Shown here piece after piece: positions 26,814-35,872 of a DNA stretch of 64,000 bases. The position numbers and the translations under genes are program-made. The notes under the pieces were generated by a model. The model was not told where the DNA came from. It saw only the letters and a list, made by a program, of their open reading frames with translations, and did no database searches. This DNA is from Salsuginibacillus halophilus. GTDB lineage: Bacteria; Bacillota; Bacilli; Bacillales; Marinococcaceae. How positions within the stretch are numbered: position 1 is the stretch's first letter; every line of letters starts with the position of its first letter. The stretch spans positions 62,001 through 126,000 of the forward strand of contig NZ_PYAV01000007.1 in assembly GCF_003014715.1 (NCBI RefSeq). Reading direction: 5' to 3'.

Positions 26814-27725
26814 ATGAAGAACCTCTCCCGCAATTTCTTTTTGCACTTATCTGAAAATAAATTATTAAACCGAAGCGCGAAAAAATGGGGATTAAAGCTT
26901 GGTGCATCAAAAGTCGTCGCCGGCACAACAATTGAAGCAGCCATTCCAGCCATATCGCAGCTGAATCACGAAGGATTAAAAGTAACACTTGATCACCTCG
27001 GGGAATTCGTTACTGAACGGAATGAAGCTGAAGAAGCCGCCCGCGCATGTGTTCATACATTGCAAACCATTCAATCAGCCGGCGTTGACAGCCAGGTTTC
27101 AGTCAAACTAACTAAGCTCGGTCTTGATATTGACGAGAACCTTTGTATGGAGAACATGCACCATATTATGCAGGCAGCTGCTGCAAACGGTAATTTTATT
27201 AATATTGATATGGAAGACTACAGCAGATACGACACAACACTCAACATTGTTGAAGAGCTTCGCCGCACATATGACAACGTCGGCACCGTACTGCAATCTT
27301 ATTTATACCGCGGACTTGAAGACTTAGACCGCTTCAAAGGTGTACCGCTTCGACTCGTCAAAGGCGCTTACAAAGAGTCTCCTGAAGTTGCCATGCAGGA
27401 TAAAGAAGCAATTGACGCCAACTTTCTGCGCATGATTCAAAAACATTTGCTCAATGGCAGTTACACAGCAATAGCCACACATGATCATCAAATCATCGCA
27501 CAGATCAAAACGTTTGTTCATGAAAACGATATTCCTTATGACCGATTTGAATTCCAGATGCTTTACGGTTTCCGGGCAGATATGCAGAAACAGTTAGCCG
27601 AAGAAGGCTACACCTTCCGCACGTACGTCCCGTTTGGAAACGACTGGTACGGCTATTTTATGCGCAGGCTCGCAGAGCGCCCGCAAAATGTTGCATTTGC
27701 GGTTCGCGGCCTTGTTTCAAAATGA
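26814..27725 (+). CDS. putB: Proline dehydrogenase
   Basis: This FAD enzyme oxidises proline to pyrroline-5-carboxylate and passes electrons to the respiratory chain. The 303-residue protein is the short monofunctional Bacillus type. Family motifs include VSVKLTKLG, NIDMEDYSRYD, RLVKGAYKE, ATHDHQI, FEFQMLYGFR and RTYVPFG, with the C-terminal YFMRRLAERPQN that binds substrate. GAGGAGG precedes the ATG. Its last 9 bases overlap the convergent yrrI-like gene, and no terminator lies between them. Confidence 0.95.
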   Translation: MKNLSRNFFLHLSENKLLNRSAKKWGLKLGASKVVAGTTIEAAIPAISQLNHEGLKVTLDHLGEFVTERNEAEEAARACVHTLQTIQSAGVDSQVSVKLTKLGLDIDENLCMENMHHIMQAAAANGNFINIDMEDYSRYDTTLNIVEELRRTYDNVGTVLQSYLYRGLEDLDRFKGVPLRLVKGAYKESPEVAMQDKEAIDANFLRMIQKHLLNGSYTAIATHDHQIIAQIKTFVHENDIPYDRFEFQMLYGFRADMQKQLAEEGYTFRTYVPFGNDWYGYFMRRLAERPQNVAFAVRGLVSK

Positions 27726-28781
27726 GTCGTTTACAGGTTCTTGCCAAACCCGTATCACTTCTGCAATAACGACAACGAGTGGTACAGCTACAATCAAACC
27801 GACCACACCACCAAATTCGAAACCAAACAAGAGCGCAAGCAGAATAATCAGCGGGTGCAGGTGGACACTGCGCCCCACAATATAAGGAGACAATACGTTG
27901 CTCTCTAGTTGTTGAATGACAACTAAAGCACCGATCGTCCAAAGAGCTGTTGATAAAGAAACCGTTCCGCTTACCATTACAGCAGGTGCAGCACCTAGCC
28001 ACGGTCCGACATATGGTACAAGATCAAACAGTCCGATAATGATTGCTAACACAACCGCATAAGGAACACCGATGATCCATAAGGCAAGACCGGACAATAG
28101 TGCGACAGTTAAAGATACAAGCAGTTGACCACGGATGTAGCCTCCAAGTGCATGATCCACTGCCTGAACTAACTTTTTTGCTTCTCCTTGAAATCGTGCA
28201 GGGGTTAACTGCTCCACACTTTTCTCAAAAGCGCGGATATCCTTTAACAAATAAAAAACAATAAACGGAATCAATAAAAAGAAGATAAAACCTTCCACAA
28301 GCGCGCGCCAGTGTTCAAAGACTTCATCTACAAGGTTTGAAGCTTGGTCCTGTAGTGCTTCTGTGTGACGCTCCAACGCTTCATCTACTCCTCCGGGAAA
28401 CTCAGCGGCTTTTGCTTTCACCCACTTCATCCCCTCCTGTACTTGAGACTCAAGCGCCGGCCAGCCTTCAACGGCTTTATCTACCTCACGTTCGATTAAT
28501 GGCGCACCAAAGAAAACAACAATACCTCCTGCAATAAGAAAACTTAAATAAACAAGACCGACAGCAATCCCTCGGTTGACCCGACGTCGTTCTAAAAAAT
28601 CAATGACTGGGTGAAGTAAATAAGCAAACACACCTGCTGCTAAAAACGGAAGCAAAACTTTTAACACTGAGACAAGAAGCGGCTGCCACCAAGGTGCAAG
28701 CAATTTTAAAATATATAGGATAACAAGTGCCACAGCTGTAAGCAGCAGCCAGGAAAACATATTTGCGAACTTGTCCCTCAT
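27717..28781 (-). CDS. AI-2E family permease (YrrI-like)
   Basis: This 354-residue membrane protein belongs to the AI-2E/PerM family, with about seven or eight helices and the conserved end segment FDLVPYVGPWLGAAPA and QQLESNVLSPYIVGR. Members have been linked to export of small molecules or to Na+(Li+)/H+ antiport, which could matter in an alkaliphile, but the substrate here is unknown. In B. subtilis the matching gene is next to alaS; here the proline genes lie between them. Confidence 0.88.
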   Translation of the reverse strand: MRDKFANMFSWLLLTAVALVILYILKLLAPWWQPLLVSVLKVLLPFLAAGVFAYLLHPVIDFLERRRVNRGIAVGLVYLSFLIAGGIVVFFGAPLIEREVDKAVEGWPALESQVQEGMKWVKAKAAEFPGGVDEALERHTEALQDQASNLVDEVFEHWRALVEGFIFFLLIPFIVFYLLKDIRAFEKSVEQLTPARFQGEAKKLVQAVDHALGGYIRGQLLVSLTVALLSGLALWIIGVPYAVVLAIIIGLFDLVPYVGPWLGAAPAVMVSGTVSLSTALWTIGALVVIQQLESNVLSPYIVGRSVHLHPLIILLALLFGFEFGGVVGLIVAVPLVVVIAEVIRVWQEPVNDSF

Positions 28782-28876
28782 TGTGTCACCTCATCAATGT
28801 TTATTCATTCACTTAAACCAAGGCTTTCTTGCTGTGGCTTTATTTTTACTTACAAAAAACCTTCTTACTGCAAGAA

Positions 28877-28901
28877 GCCCCCGCCTTTTTAGGGCAGGGG
28901 C
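28877..28901 (-). terminator. Hairpin after the 37-residue gene
   Basis: A GC-rich stem (28877-28885 with 28893-28901, one mismatch) follows the stop of the small gene by six bases on the minus strand. The T content downstream is modest, so this is a weak terminator call. Confidence 0.5.
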
Positions 28902-28907
28902 GCTTTA

Positions 28908-29021
28908 TTACCAACTTAATGCTTTTTTCCATTCTTTTTTCTTCTTTCTCCACATCTTCTGCAGCCGGCGCGTCTGCCGTTGGTCCATACCAAAGCTGCG
29001 CTTTTTTCTTCGGTCAAACAA
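28908..29021 (-). CDS. Very small basic protein (37 residues)
   Basis: A TTG start at 29021 is preceded by AAAAAGGAGGTG with a five-base gap, a near-perfect ribosome binding site. The frame then gives 37 residues, over 40% Lys or Arg, starting MFDRRKKRSFGMDQ and ending KKALSW. There is no hydrophobic segment. The strong site and the hairpin after the stop support a real gene. It may bind RNA or the ribosome, but that is only a guess from charge. I do not recognise a family. Confidence 0.6.
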   Translation of the reverse strand: MFDRRKKRSFGMDQRQTRRLQKMWRKKKKEWKKALSW

Positions 29022-29080
29022 GACGGCACCTCCTTTTTGCTTACAGACGAGCGCTTACTCTTAACCGTGAGTTCGCTTAT

Positions 29081-29263
29081 TTAGTCTGCCTGAGCAAAGT
29101 CTTCAAACAAATCGTCGAGCGAATGTAAACTTCCATCTTCTTCGACTTGATACACAGCATACTTACCGTTACGAAACGACCATTCTATAAAGCAGTTCCA
29201 ACAGTAATAATGCTCAAAACCAATTTTACCGAGCTCTTTTGACGTGCAGTTTGGACAGCGCAA
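29081..29263 (-). CDS. Small zinc-ribbon-like protein
   Basis: This 60-residue protein has CPNC near the start (residues 3-6) and CWNC at about residues 21-24, a four-cysteine pattern that suggests a bound zinc. A TTG start at 29263 has AAGGAGG seven bases upstream. The rest is hydrophilic and acidic at the end (LDDLFEDFAQAD). The function is unknown to me. It lies between recD2 and the 37-residue gene on the same strand. Confidence 0.78.
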   Translation of the reverse strand: MRCPNCTSKELGKIGFEHYYCWNCFIEWSFRNGKYAVYQVEEDGSLHSLDDLFEDFAQAD

Positions 29264-29329
29264 ATGAAGACCTCCTTGTACAAGCTTTTTTTCCAGTTTT
29301 GGCGGTCTACGCGCTGTCTAAACATAAAA

Positions 29330-29373
29330 AAGCAAAGAGCTTCGGCCTTAATTGTAGCCTGCACTCTTTGCTT
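29330..29373 (-). terminator. Terminator of recD2
   Basis: AAGCAAAGAG (29330-29339) pairs with CTCTTTGCTT (29364-29373), and on the minus strand the stem is followed by TTTTTTA. The recD2 stop codon is inside the loop, so the 5' arm of the hairpin is coding sequence. Confidence 0.82.
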
Positions 29374-31645
29374 CTTCGTTATGCGCTTCTTTTAGGAGCT
29401 GAACCAAGCGGGTATTTCGGCTGCCTCTGTTATCTTGTTGAACAGCAAATTCAAACGCTGATTTTTCACCACACAAAATTAAAAAGTCTTTGGCACGAGT
29501 GATACCGGTGTAAATTAAATTGCGTTCAAGCATCCGCCGATAGCTCATAACGACAGGTGCAACGACGATCGGAAATTCACTGCCTTGAGATTTATGGATC
29601 GAAGCACAGTAAGCGTGAGTAATCTGCCGCAAATCCTTTTTTTCATAAGTAACTTCGTTTCCATCAAAAGCGAGCACGATCTTCATACGTCGGTCCGCCT
29701 GTTCTTTTGCTTGAAAAATCGCGATAATTTCGCCTCGGTCCCCGTTAAATACATTGGATTCCGGGTCATTTTCAAGCTGCATAATCACATCACCCACCCG
29801 GTACACCACTTCACCAAACGTAACTTCACGCCGTTGTTCATCTGGTGGATTAAACAACTGCTGCAGCCGTTCATTTAATGCATGGATGCCGGCAGGACCT
29901 TTATACATCGGAGCAAGCACTTGAATCTCATGAGCTGTGTAGCCGCGCTTCTTTGCGTTTGTACACACTTGTTCGACGGCTTCAACAATATGCTCAGCAG
30001 CCCGGGAGAAAAAGCGGCGGTCATCCTTTGGCTCCATCCAATCTTTCGGGAGTTCCCCTTGTTTCATGGCATGTGCCATATCAATAATTGAAGACCCCTC
30101 CGACTGGCGGTACACGGTTGAAAGTGATACAGCTGGGAGCACATCTGCTGTCAGCAAGTTACCAAGCACTTCACCTGGCCCGACAGATGGCAGCTGGTCT
30201 TCATCTCCAACAAAGATCACTTTCATCCCTTCAGGCACAGCCCGCAGCAGTTGATTGGCAAGCCACATATCCACCATGGAAAACTCGTCAACAATTAACA
30301 ATCGGCCTTCAAGCGGATGGCTTTCATTGCGCTCTAACCCTTCATTTTCATCCTCATGCATTTCACCTTTATAGCCAAGCCATTTGTGCACCGTCTGCGC
30401 AGGCAGCCCGGTCGTTTCTTTCATCCGTTTAGCCGCACGTCCTGTCGGAGCAGCGAGCAGCACCGGAAACGTCTCTCCGCCAGGTTCTGGCGCTGCAGGG
30501 AGCCCTTCAAGTTCAGCAATGACACGGACGATTGCTTGAATGACCGTTGTTTTACCCGTGCCGGGACCGCCGGTTAAAATCATGACCGGTGACTGAACGG
30601 CTGTACGTATCGCTTCTTTTTGCTGCGGCGCATAGGTCATATGAAAAGCCTCTTCTGCCCCGCCGAGGGCTTCATGAAACGCAGCCTCTTCCACTTCTTC
30701 ATCTGCAGCGTTCATTAACCGAAGCAGATGCGTTACAAAACCTTTCTCCGCAAAGTACAAACTTGGCAAATACGCACAACCATCGTCTACAACAAGCCTG
30801 CTTTCTTCAGCCAGTTCAACGACAGCATCCATAATCTTTTCCCGCTCAAGCACCACGCCGCCAGTTGTTAAAAGCGTATAAGCCCGATCAATTAACATTT
30901 CTTCCGGTACGTATACATGTCCCCCCTGCAGACAGAGTTCATGCATGACAAACTGCAGGCCGGCTTTCATGCGTTCCGGTGATGTTTTTGCAATCCCGAG
31001 CACTTCGCCAAGCCGGTCTGCTTTATGAAAACCAACGCCTTCAATATCCCAGACAAGTTGATACGGATCCTCTTCGATCGTTGCCATCGTTTCTTCGGCA
31101 TATACTTGATATATTTTCATCGCCAAGTTCATTCCGAATCCGTACTGCGTCAACTTTAAAAGCACCCGCTCCATGCCTTGATTTTCAGCAACTTGCGAAA
31201 CGAGAAGCTCCCGTTTTTCTGCTTTTAACCCTGGTACTTCCTGGAGGCGTTCCGGGCTCTCTAAAATCTCTTGAATTGTACGGCTGCCAAATACATCAAC
31301 AACAGCTTGAGCGGTCTTTTTACCAATGCCAGGAAAGCGGTCGCTTGATAAATAATGAACGATCGCATCATTTTCTGTCGGCAGCACCCGTTCAAACTGT
31401 TCGGCTTTAAACTGCTCACCGTATTGAGGGTGCTCTGTATGCGTACCATAAAATCGGTACGACTCCTGCAGCTCAAGCGCCGGAAACAACCCAACGACCG
31501 TGACCCGTGTTTTCTCCACCACCGGCTCTGCTTCTACTACTTTCACATGCATCACAGCATAACCGGTTTCCTCACTGCGATACACCGTATGCACAAGTGT
31601 GCCCTGGACCATATCCTGGTTTGCATCCGGGTTAAAGATCTGCAT
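29348..31645 (-). CDS. recD2: ATP-dependent DNA helicase RecD2
   Basis: RecD2 is a 5'-3' SF1 helicase used in DNA repair and replication restart, acting without RecBC. The 765-residue protein has the long N-terminal domain of the RecD2 type with helix-hairpin-helix motifs (SDRFPGIGKKTAQAVVDVFG), Walker A TGGPGTGKTTV, Walker B LLIVDEFSMVD, the motif VGDEDQLPSVGPG and the C-terminal HAYCASIHKSQGSEFP. The length and order are normal. It is downstream of the TPR gene and mnmA, as in B. subtilis. Confidence 0.95.
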   Translation of the reverse strand: MQIFNPDANQDMVQGTLVHTVYRSEETGYAVMHVKVVEAEPVVEKTRVTVVGLFPALELQESYRFYGTHTEHPQYGEQFKAEQFERVLPTENDAIVHYLSSDRFPGIGKKTAQAVVDVFGSRTIQEILESPERLQEVPGLKAEKRELLVSQVAENQGMERVLLKLTQYGFGMNLAMKIYQVYAEETMATIEEDPYQLVWDIEGVGFHKADRLGEVLGIAKTSPERMKAGLQFVMHELCLQGGHVYVPEEMLIDRAYTLLTTGGVVLEREKIMDAVVELAEESRLVVDDGCAYLPSLYFAEKGFVTHLLRLMNAADEEVEEAAFHEALGGAEEAFHMTYAPQQKEAIRTAVQSPVMILTGGPGTGKTTVIQAIVRVIAELEGLPAAPEPGGETFPVLLAAPTGRAAKRMKETTGLPAQTVHKWLGYKGEMHEDENEGLERNESHPLEGRLLIVDEFSMVDMWLANQLLRAVPEGMKVIFVGDEDQLPSVGPGEVLGNLLTADVLPAVSLSTVYRQSEGSSIIDMAHAMKQGELPKDWMEPKDDRRFFSRAAEHIVEAVEQVCTNAKKRGYTAHEIQVLAPMYKGPAGIHALNERLQQLFNPPDEQRREVTFGEVVYRVGDVIMQLENDPESNVFNGDRGEIIAIFQAKEQADRRMKIVLAFDGNEVTYEKKDLRQITHAYCASIHKSQGSEFPIVVAPVVMSYRRMLERNLIYTGITRAKDFLILCGEKSAFEFAVQQDNRGSRNTRLVQLLKEAHNEEAKSAGYN

Positions 31646-31663
31646 GCTGCCTTCCCCCGTTAT

Positions 31664-32332
31664 TTATTCTTCGCGGCCGAGCCACGTCTCCATCTGTTTT
31701 TTACCATTGGCTGCAAGCGCATGTTCCGGCTGAATTTCAAGCGCCTTTTCAAACGCGGCAAGTGCAGCTTCACCCTCTTCTTGGTACGCATGGGCCACAC
31801 CGAGGTTAAAGTGTGCATCTGCATGATCAGGCTCTTCTTCAATCACCTGCTCAAGATGCGGAACCGCTTCTTCAACTCGTTCTAGCTGGGCTAATACAAG
31901 ACCATAATAAAAACGAGCTTCTGTATCTTCCGGACTCGCCTCAATTGCAGTATAGAGCGGCGCAAGCGCTTTTTGTAAATTCCCGAGTGAAAAGTGAGTC
32001 ATACCGAGCATGTAATACAAATTGCTGTCGGCAAGGCCGATTTCTTGGGCGCGCTCAAACTTTTGCAAAGCAGAGTGAAAATCTTCTTGGTCGTAGTAAA
32101 CCGTACCAAGACCGTAATGCGCTGTTGCCTGTGCTTCATCTAAATAGATTGCCCGTTCGTAAAATTTAATGGCACGGTCAAGTTCTCCCATACCGGCAAG
32201 CAGGTTTCCGAAATTCGTATAACCGAGCGGGTCGTTTGGCGAAGTCTCAATCGCCTCGTTTAACTTTTCAGCTGCCTCTTCTACATTTCCGTCCTGCAGC
32301 GCCTGAAGCGCTTCTTCATTCAAATGATCCAT
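31664..32332 (-). CDS. Tetratricopeptide repeat protein (YrrB-like)
   Basis: This 222-residue protein is made almost wholly of TPR units of 34 residues, about six of them, for example YTNFGNLLAGMGELDRAIKF and YYMLGMTHFSLGNLQKAL. No signal or membrane segment is seen. TPR arrays bind partner proteins; the B. subtilis YrrB in the same place has no firm role, though links to the neighbouring mnmA and cysteine desulfurase are plausible. A ribosome binding site GGAGG lies before the ATG. Confidence 0.9.
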   Translation of the reverse strand: MDHLNEEALQALQDGNVEEAAEKLNEAIETSPNDPLGYTNFGNLLAGMGELDRAIKFYERAIYLDEAQATAHYGLGTVYYDQEDFHSALQKFERAQEIGLADSNLYYMLGMTHFSLGNLQKALAPLYTAIEASPEDTEARFYYGLVLAQLERVEEAVPHLEQVIEEEPDHADAHFNLGVAHAYQEEGEAALAAFEKALEIQPEHALAANGKKQMETWLGREE

Positions 32333-32364
32333 CCTTGATCCTCCCTTTAATTATGTTAGTACAA

Positions 32365-33496
<1,132 letters not shown>

Positions 33497-33517
33497 TCAC
33501 TTTCACAGCATGTGGCT

Positions 33518-34663
33518 TTAAGCTTTTTTTGCCATTCGCTGAAGCACGCGCTCCAAACTTTCTGCAATTTGATCTATCTCCTCTGCTGTTGTGTCACGAC
33601 CGAAACTAAATCGAACAGACGAGTATATACGCTTATCATCACCATACATTGCCTTTAACACGTGCGATGGCTCCACAGATCCTGCGGTACATGCCGAGCC
33701 GCTTGAAACAGCAATTCCGGCAAGATCGAGGTTCACAAGCAGTGGCTCTACGCTTACACCTTGAAACGACACATTGACAATGTGTGGCAGACGCTCATGC
33801 TGTGGTCCATTCAACTGAAACGTGATGTCTTTTTCCATCAACGCTTGTACAAACTGCGCCGACCGATCAGCAAGCATCTCGTACCGTTCATTTTTGTGCG
33901 TATCCGCCAACTTTAACGCTTTAGAAACCCCGGCGAGCTGTGCTACATTTTCCGTGCCAGCCCGGCGGCGCCGTTCCTGCTCACCGCCCCGTAATGCAGG
34001 TTCAAGTTGAATATGGTTTCTTACATATAAAAATCCGGCACCTTTAGGGCCGTAAATTTTATGGGCAGACGCTGTCAACATATCCACTTTCAACTCATCT
34101 ACGTTTAAATCCAACAAACCAAATGTCTGCACCGCATCTGTATGAAAGGCAGCTTGATGTTCTTGTAATAACGCCCCGATTTCAGCGATCGGCTGCAAGG
34201 CACCTGTTTCATTATTTCCGTGCATCACTGTCACAAGAATCGTATCCTCACGAAGTGCCGCTTCAATATCTTTAACAGATACAATGCCGCTTTCATCAAC
34301 ATCAATATAATCTACATCAAACCCTAGTGCTTCAAGCGCCTCAGCCGGATGAAGCACAGCATGGTGTTCAATTTTGGTTGTAATGATATGACGGCCCCGC
34401 GCTTCATTTGCCTTGGCAAAGCCAGCCACTGCCAGATTATCCGCTTCTGTCCCACCACTTGTGAAAATAATATTTTCCGGCACCGCTCCAATAGAGGATG
34501 CGGCTTGACGTCTAGCTTCATCTACGGTTTTGCGCGCAGAGCGCCCAAAACTATGAATGCTCGAGGGGTTGCCCGGGTTCGATATCATTTCTTCATACAT
34601 CACTTCGGCAACGGATGGGTCAAGCGGCGTTGTCGCTGCATGATCAGCATAAATCGAAGCCAT
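33518..34663 (-). CDS. Cysteine desulfurase (YrvO type)
   Basis: This PLP enzyme takes sulfur from cysteine and, by its position, passes it to MnmA for tRNA thiolation. The 381-residue protein has the PLP-binding lysine in TASAHKIYGPKGAGF, the histidine motif in TTKIEHHAVLHP, and the active cysteine in SSGSACTAGS. It lies between cymR and mnmA with short gaps (18 and 36 bases). An iscS or nifS name would also be used; it is not next to iscU or suf genes here. Confidence 0.94.
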   Translation of the reverse strand: MASIYADHAATTPLDPSVAEVMYEEMISNPGNPSSIHSFGRSARKTVDEARRQAASSIGAVPENIIFTSGGTEADNLAVAGFAKANEARGRHIITTKIEHHAVLHPAEALEALGFDVDYIDVDESGIVSVKDIEAALREDTILVTVMHGNNETGALQPIAEIGALLQEHQAAFHTDAVQTFGLLDLNVDELKVDMLTASAHKIYGPKGAGFLYVRNHIQLEPALRGGEQERRRRAGTENVAQLAGVSKALKLADTHKNERYEMLADRSAQFVQALMEKDITFQLNGPQHERLPHIVNVSFQGVSVEPLLVNLDLAGIAVSSGSACTAGSVEPSHVLKAMYGDDKRIYSSVRFSFGRDTTAEEIDQIAESLERVLQRMAKKA

Positions 34664-34681
34664 GCGAACCCCCTCCTTTCC

Positions 34682-35101
34682 TTAAATATAAAACATGTAA
34701 TATTCTTGATCGCCTGCATCTTCATAAGATGCTAAATCTTCAAGCGTCGTTTCATCGAGTACATTCTTCACAGCATCGCGAATTTTAATCCATAAATCCC
34801 GTTTCGCTGGCTCTTCATCTTCAAGCACTTCAACCGGGCTGATCGGCCCTTCAAGAACACGGATCACATCACCTGCGGTAACATCCTCCGGTTCTTTGGC
34901 GAGCATATAGCCTCCGTATGCTCCGCGCACACTTTTTACGAGCTGTGCATTACGAAGTGGAGCGATCAATTGTTCCAAGTAATGCTCAGATAAATTGTGA
35001 TCTTTTGCAATTGATTTTAAAGAAGTTGGACCTTCACCGTGCTTCTTTGCAAGTGCGATCATGATCGTCAGACCGTAACGGCCCTTCGTGGAAATCTTCA
35101 T
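34682..35101 (-). CDS. cymR: Rrf2-family cysteine metabolism repressor CymR
   Basis: CymR represses sulfur-uptake and cysteine synthesis genes, in B. subtilis together with CysK. The 139-residue protein begins MKISTKGRYGLTIMIALAKK and has the winged helix segment DHNLSEHYLEQLIAPLRNA and RGAYGGYMLAKEP. There are no cysteine ligands for an iron-sulfur cluster. ATG 35101 is set by AGAGGTG six bases upstream. Its first 68 bases overlap the 3' end of the upstream membrane-protein gene in another frame. Confidence 0.93.
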   Translation of the reverse strand: MKISTKGRYGLTIMIALAKKHGEGPTSLKSIAKDHNLSEHYLEQLIAPLRNAQLVKSVRGAYGGYMLAKEPEDVTAGDVIRVLEGPISPVEVLEDEEPAKRDLWIKIRDAVKNVLDETTLEDLASYEDAGDQEYYMFYI

Positions 35102-35732
35102 AACGGACACCTCTTTCTAAAATTTGCTGTACAAATACCCGGCACTGCGGGAGCGCCCGGCCTACAACGGCACCAATACCTACGGAAAACAAAATTGTAC
35201 CAATAAAAACCGGCCCTCCAAGCAGCCAGCCGATGAGAAGGACAAAAATCTCCATCACACCGCGCACTCTTGACACTGCCCAGCCGGTTAACTCATGTAA
35301 AGCCAGCATCAAAGAATCCCGCGGGCCGGCTCCACAGTTTGGTGCTATATATAGTCCAATGCCATAACCCATAATGACAATACCACTGACAAGCATAAAT
35401 GAACGCAAAAGTAAACTTTCAGGCGTAGAGAGAACAAGTAGAAAGATATCAATAAATACGCCAACAAGCAGCATATTTAACACTGCCCCAGCCTGCGGCC
35501 ACATTTTTAACATGAGTGAAGAAACTGCTAAAATAAACAGCCCTACAATAATGCTCCATGTGCCGACCGTTAACCCAAACTGCAAGTACAAACCGATATG
35601 CAATACATCCCACGGTGCACTACCAAGGTCAGCTTCAATCATTAATGCCACGCCAAACGACATGATGATTAAACCGATCGAAAAAAAGAGCCATCTCAAC
35701 AAAAATCGGCGCCTGGCATTAGATAATATCAC
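35034..35732 (-). CDS. YczE-like integral membrane protein
   Basis: This 232-residue protein has about five or six membrane helices and the YczE/DUF6198 pattern: FGVALMIEADLGSAPWDVLH, then GLYIAPNCGAGPRDSLM. The function is not known with certainty; YczE in B. subtilis is needed for surfactin-related traits. The last 23 codons, after QQILERG, are polar and are read from within the 5' end of cymR, so the tail is probably of low importance. A GTG start at 35732 has GAAGGAT upstream. Confidence 0.82.
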   Translation of the reverse strand: MILSNARRRFLLRWLFFSIGLIIMSFGVALMIEADLGSAPWDVLHIGLYLQFGLTVGTWSIIVGLFILAVSSLMLKMWPQAGAVLNMLLVGVFIDIFLLVLSTPESLLLRSFMLVSGIVIMGYGIGLYIAPNCGAGPRDSLMLALHELTGWAVSRVRGVMEIFVLLIGWLLGGPVFIGTILFSVGIGAVVGRALPQCRVFVQQILERGVRYEDFHEGPLRSDDHDRTCKEAR

Positions 35733-35872
35733 ATGAATCCTTCTTTCTCATTTTATTTCTTTGTCTATTTAACTGTATAATTATATCATGAATGCACCTA
35801 TTTTTGCAGTTGCACCTTTTACATGAGCACGTGAACGACTGCTTTTATCAGATTAAGGAAAGGAGGTTTTTT

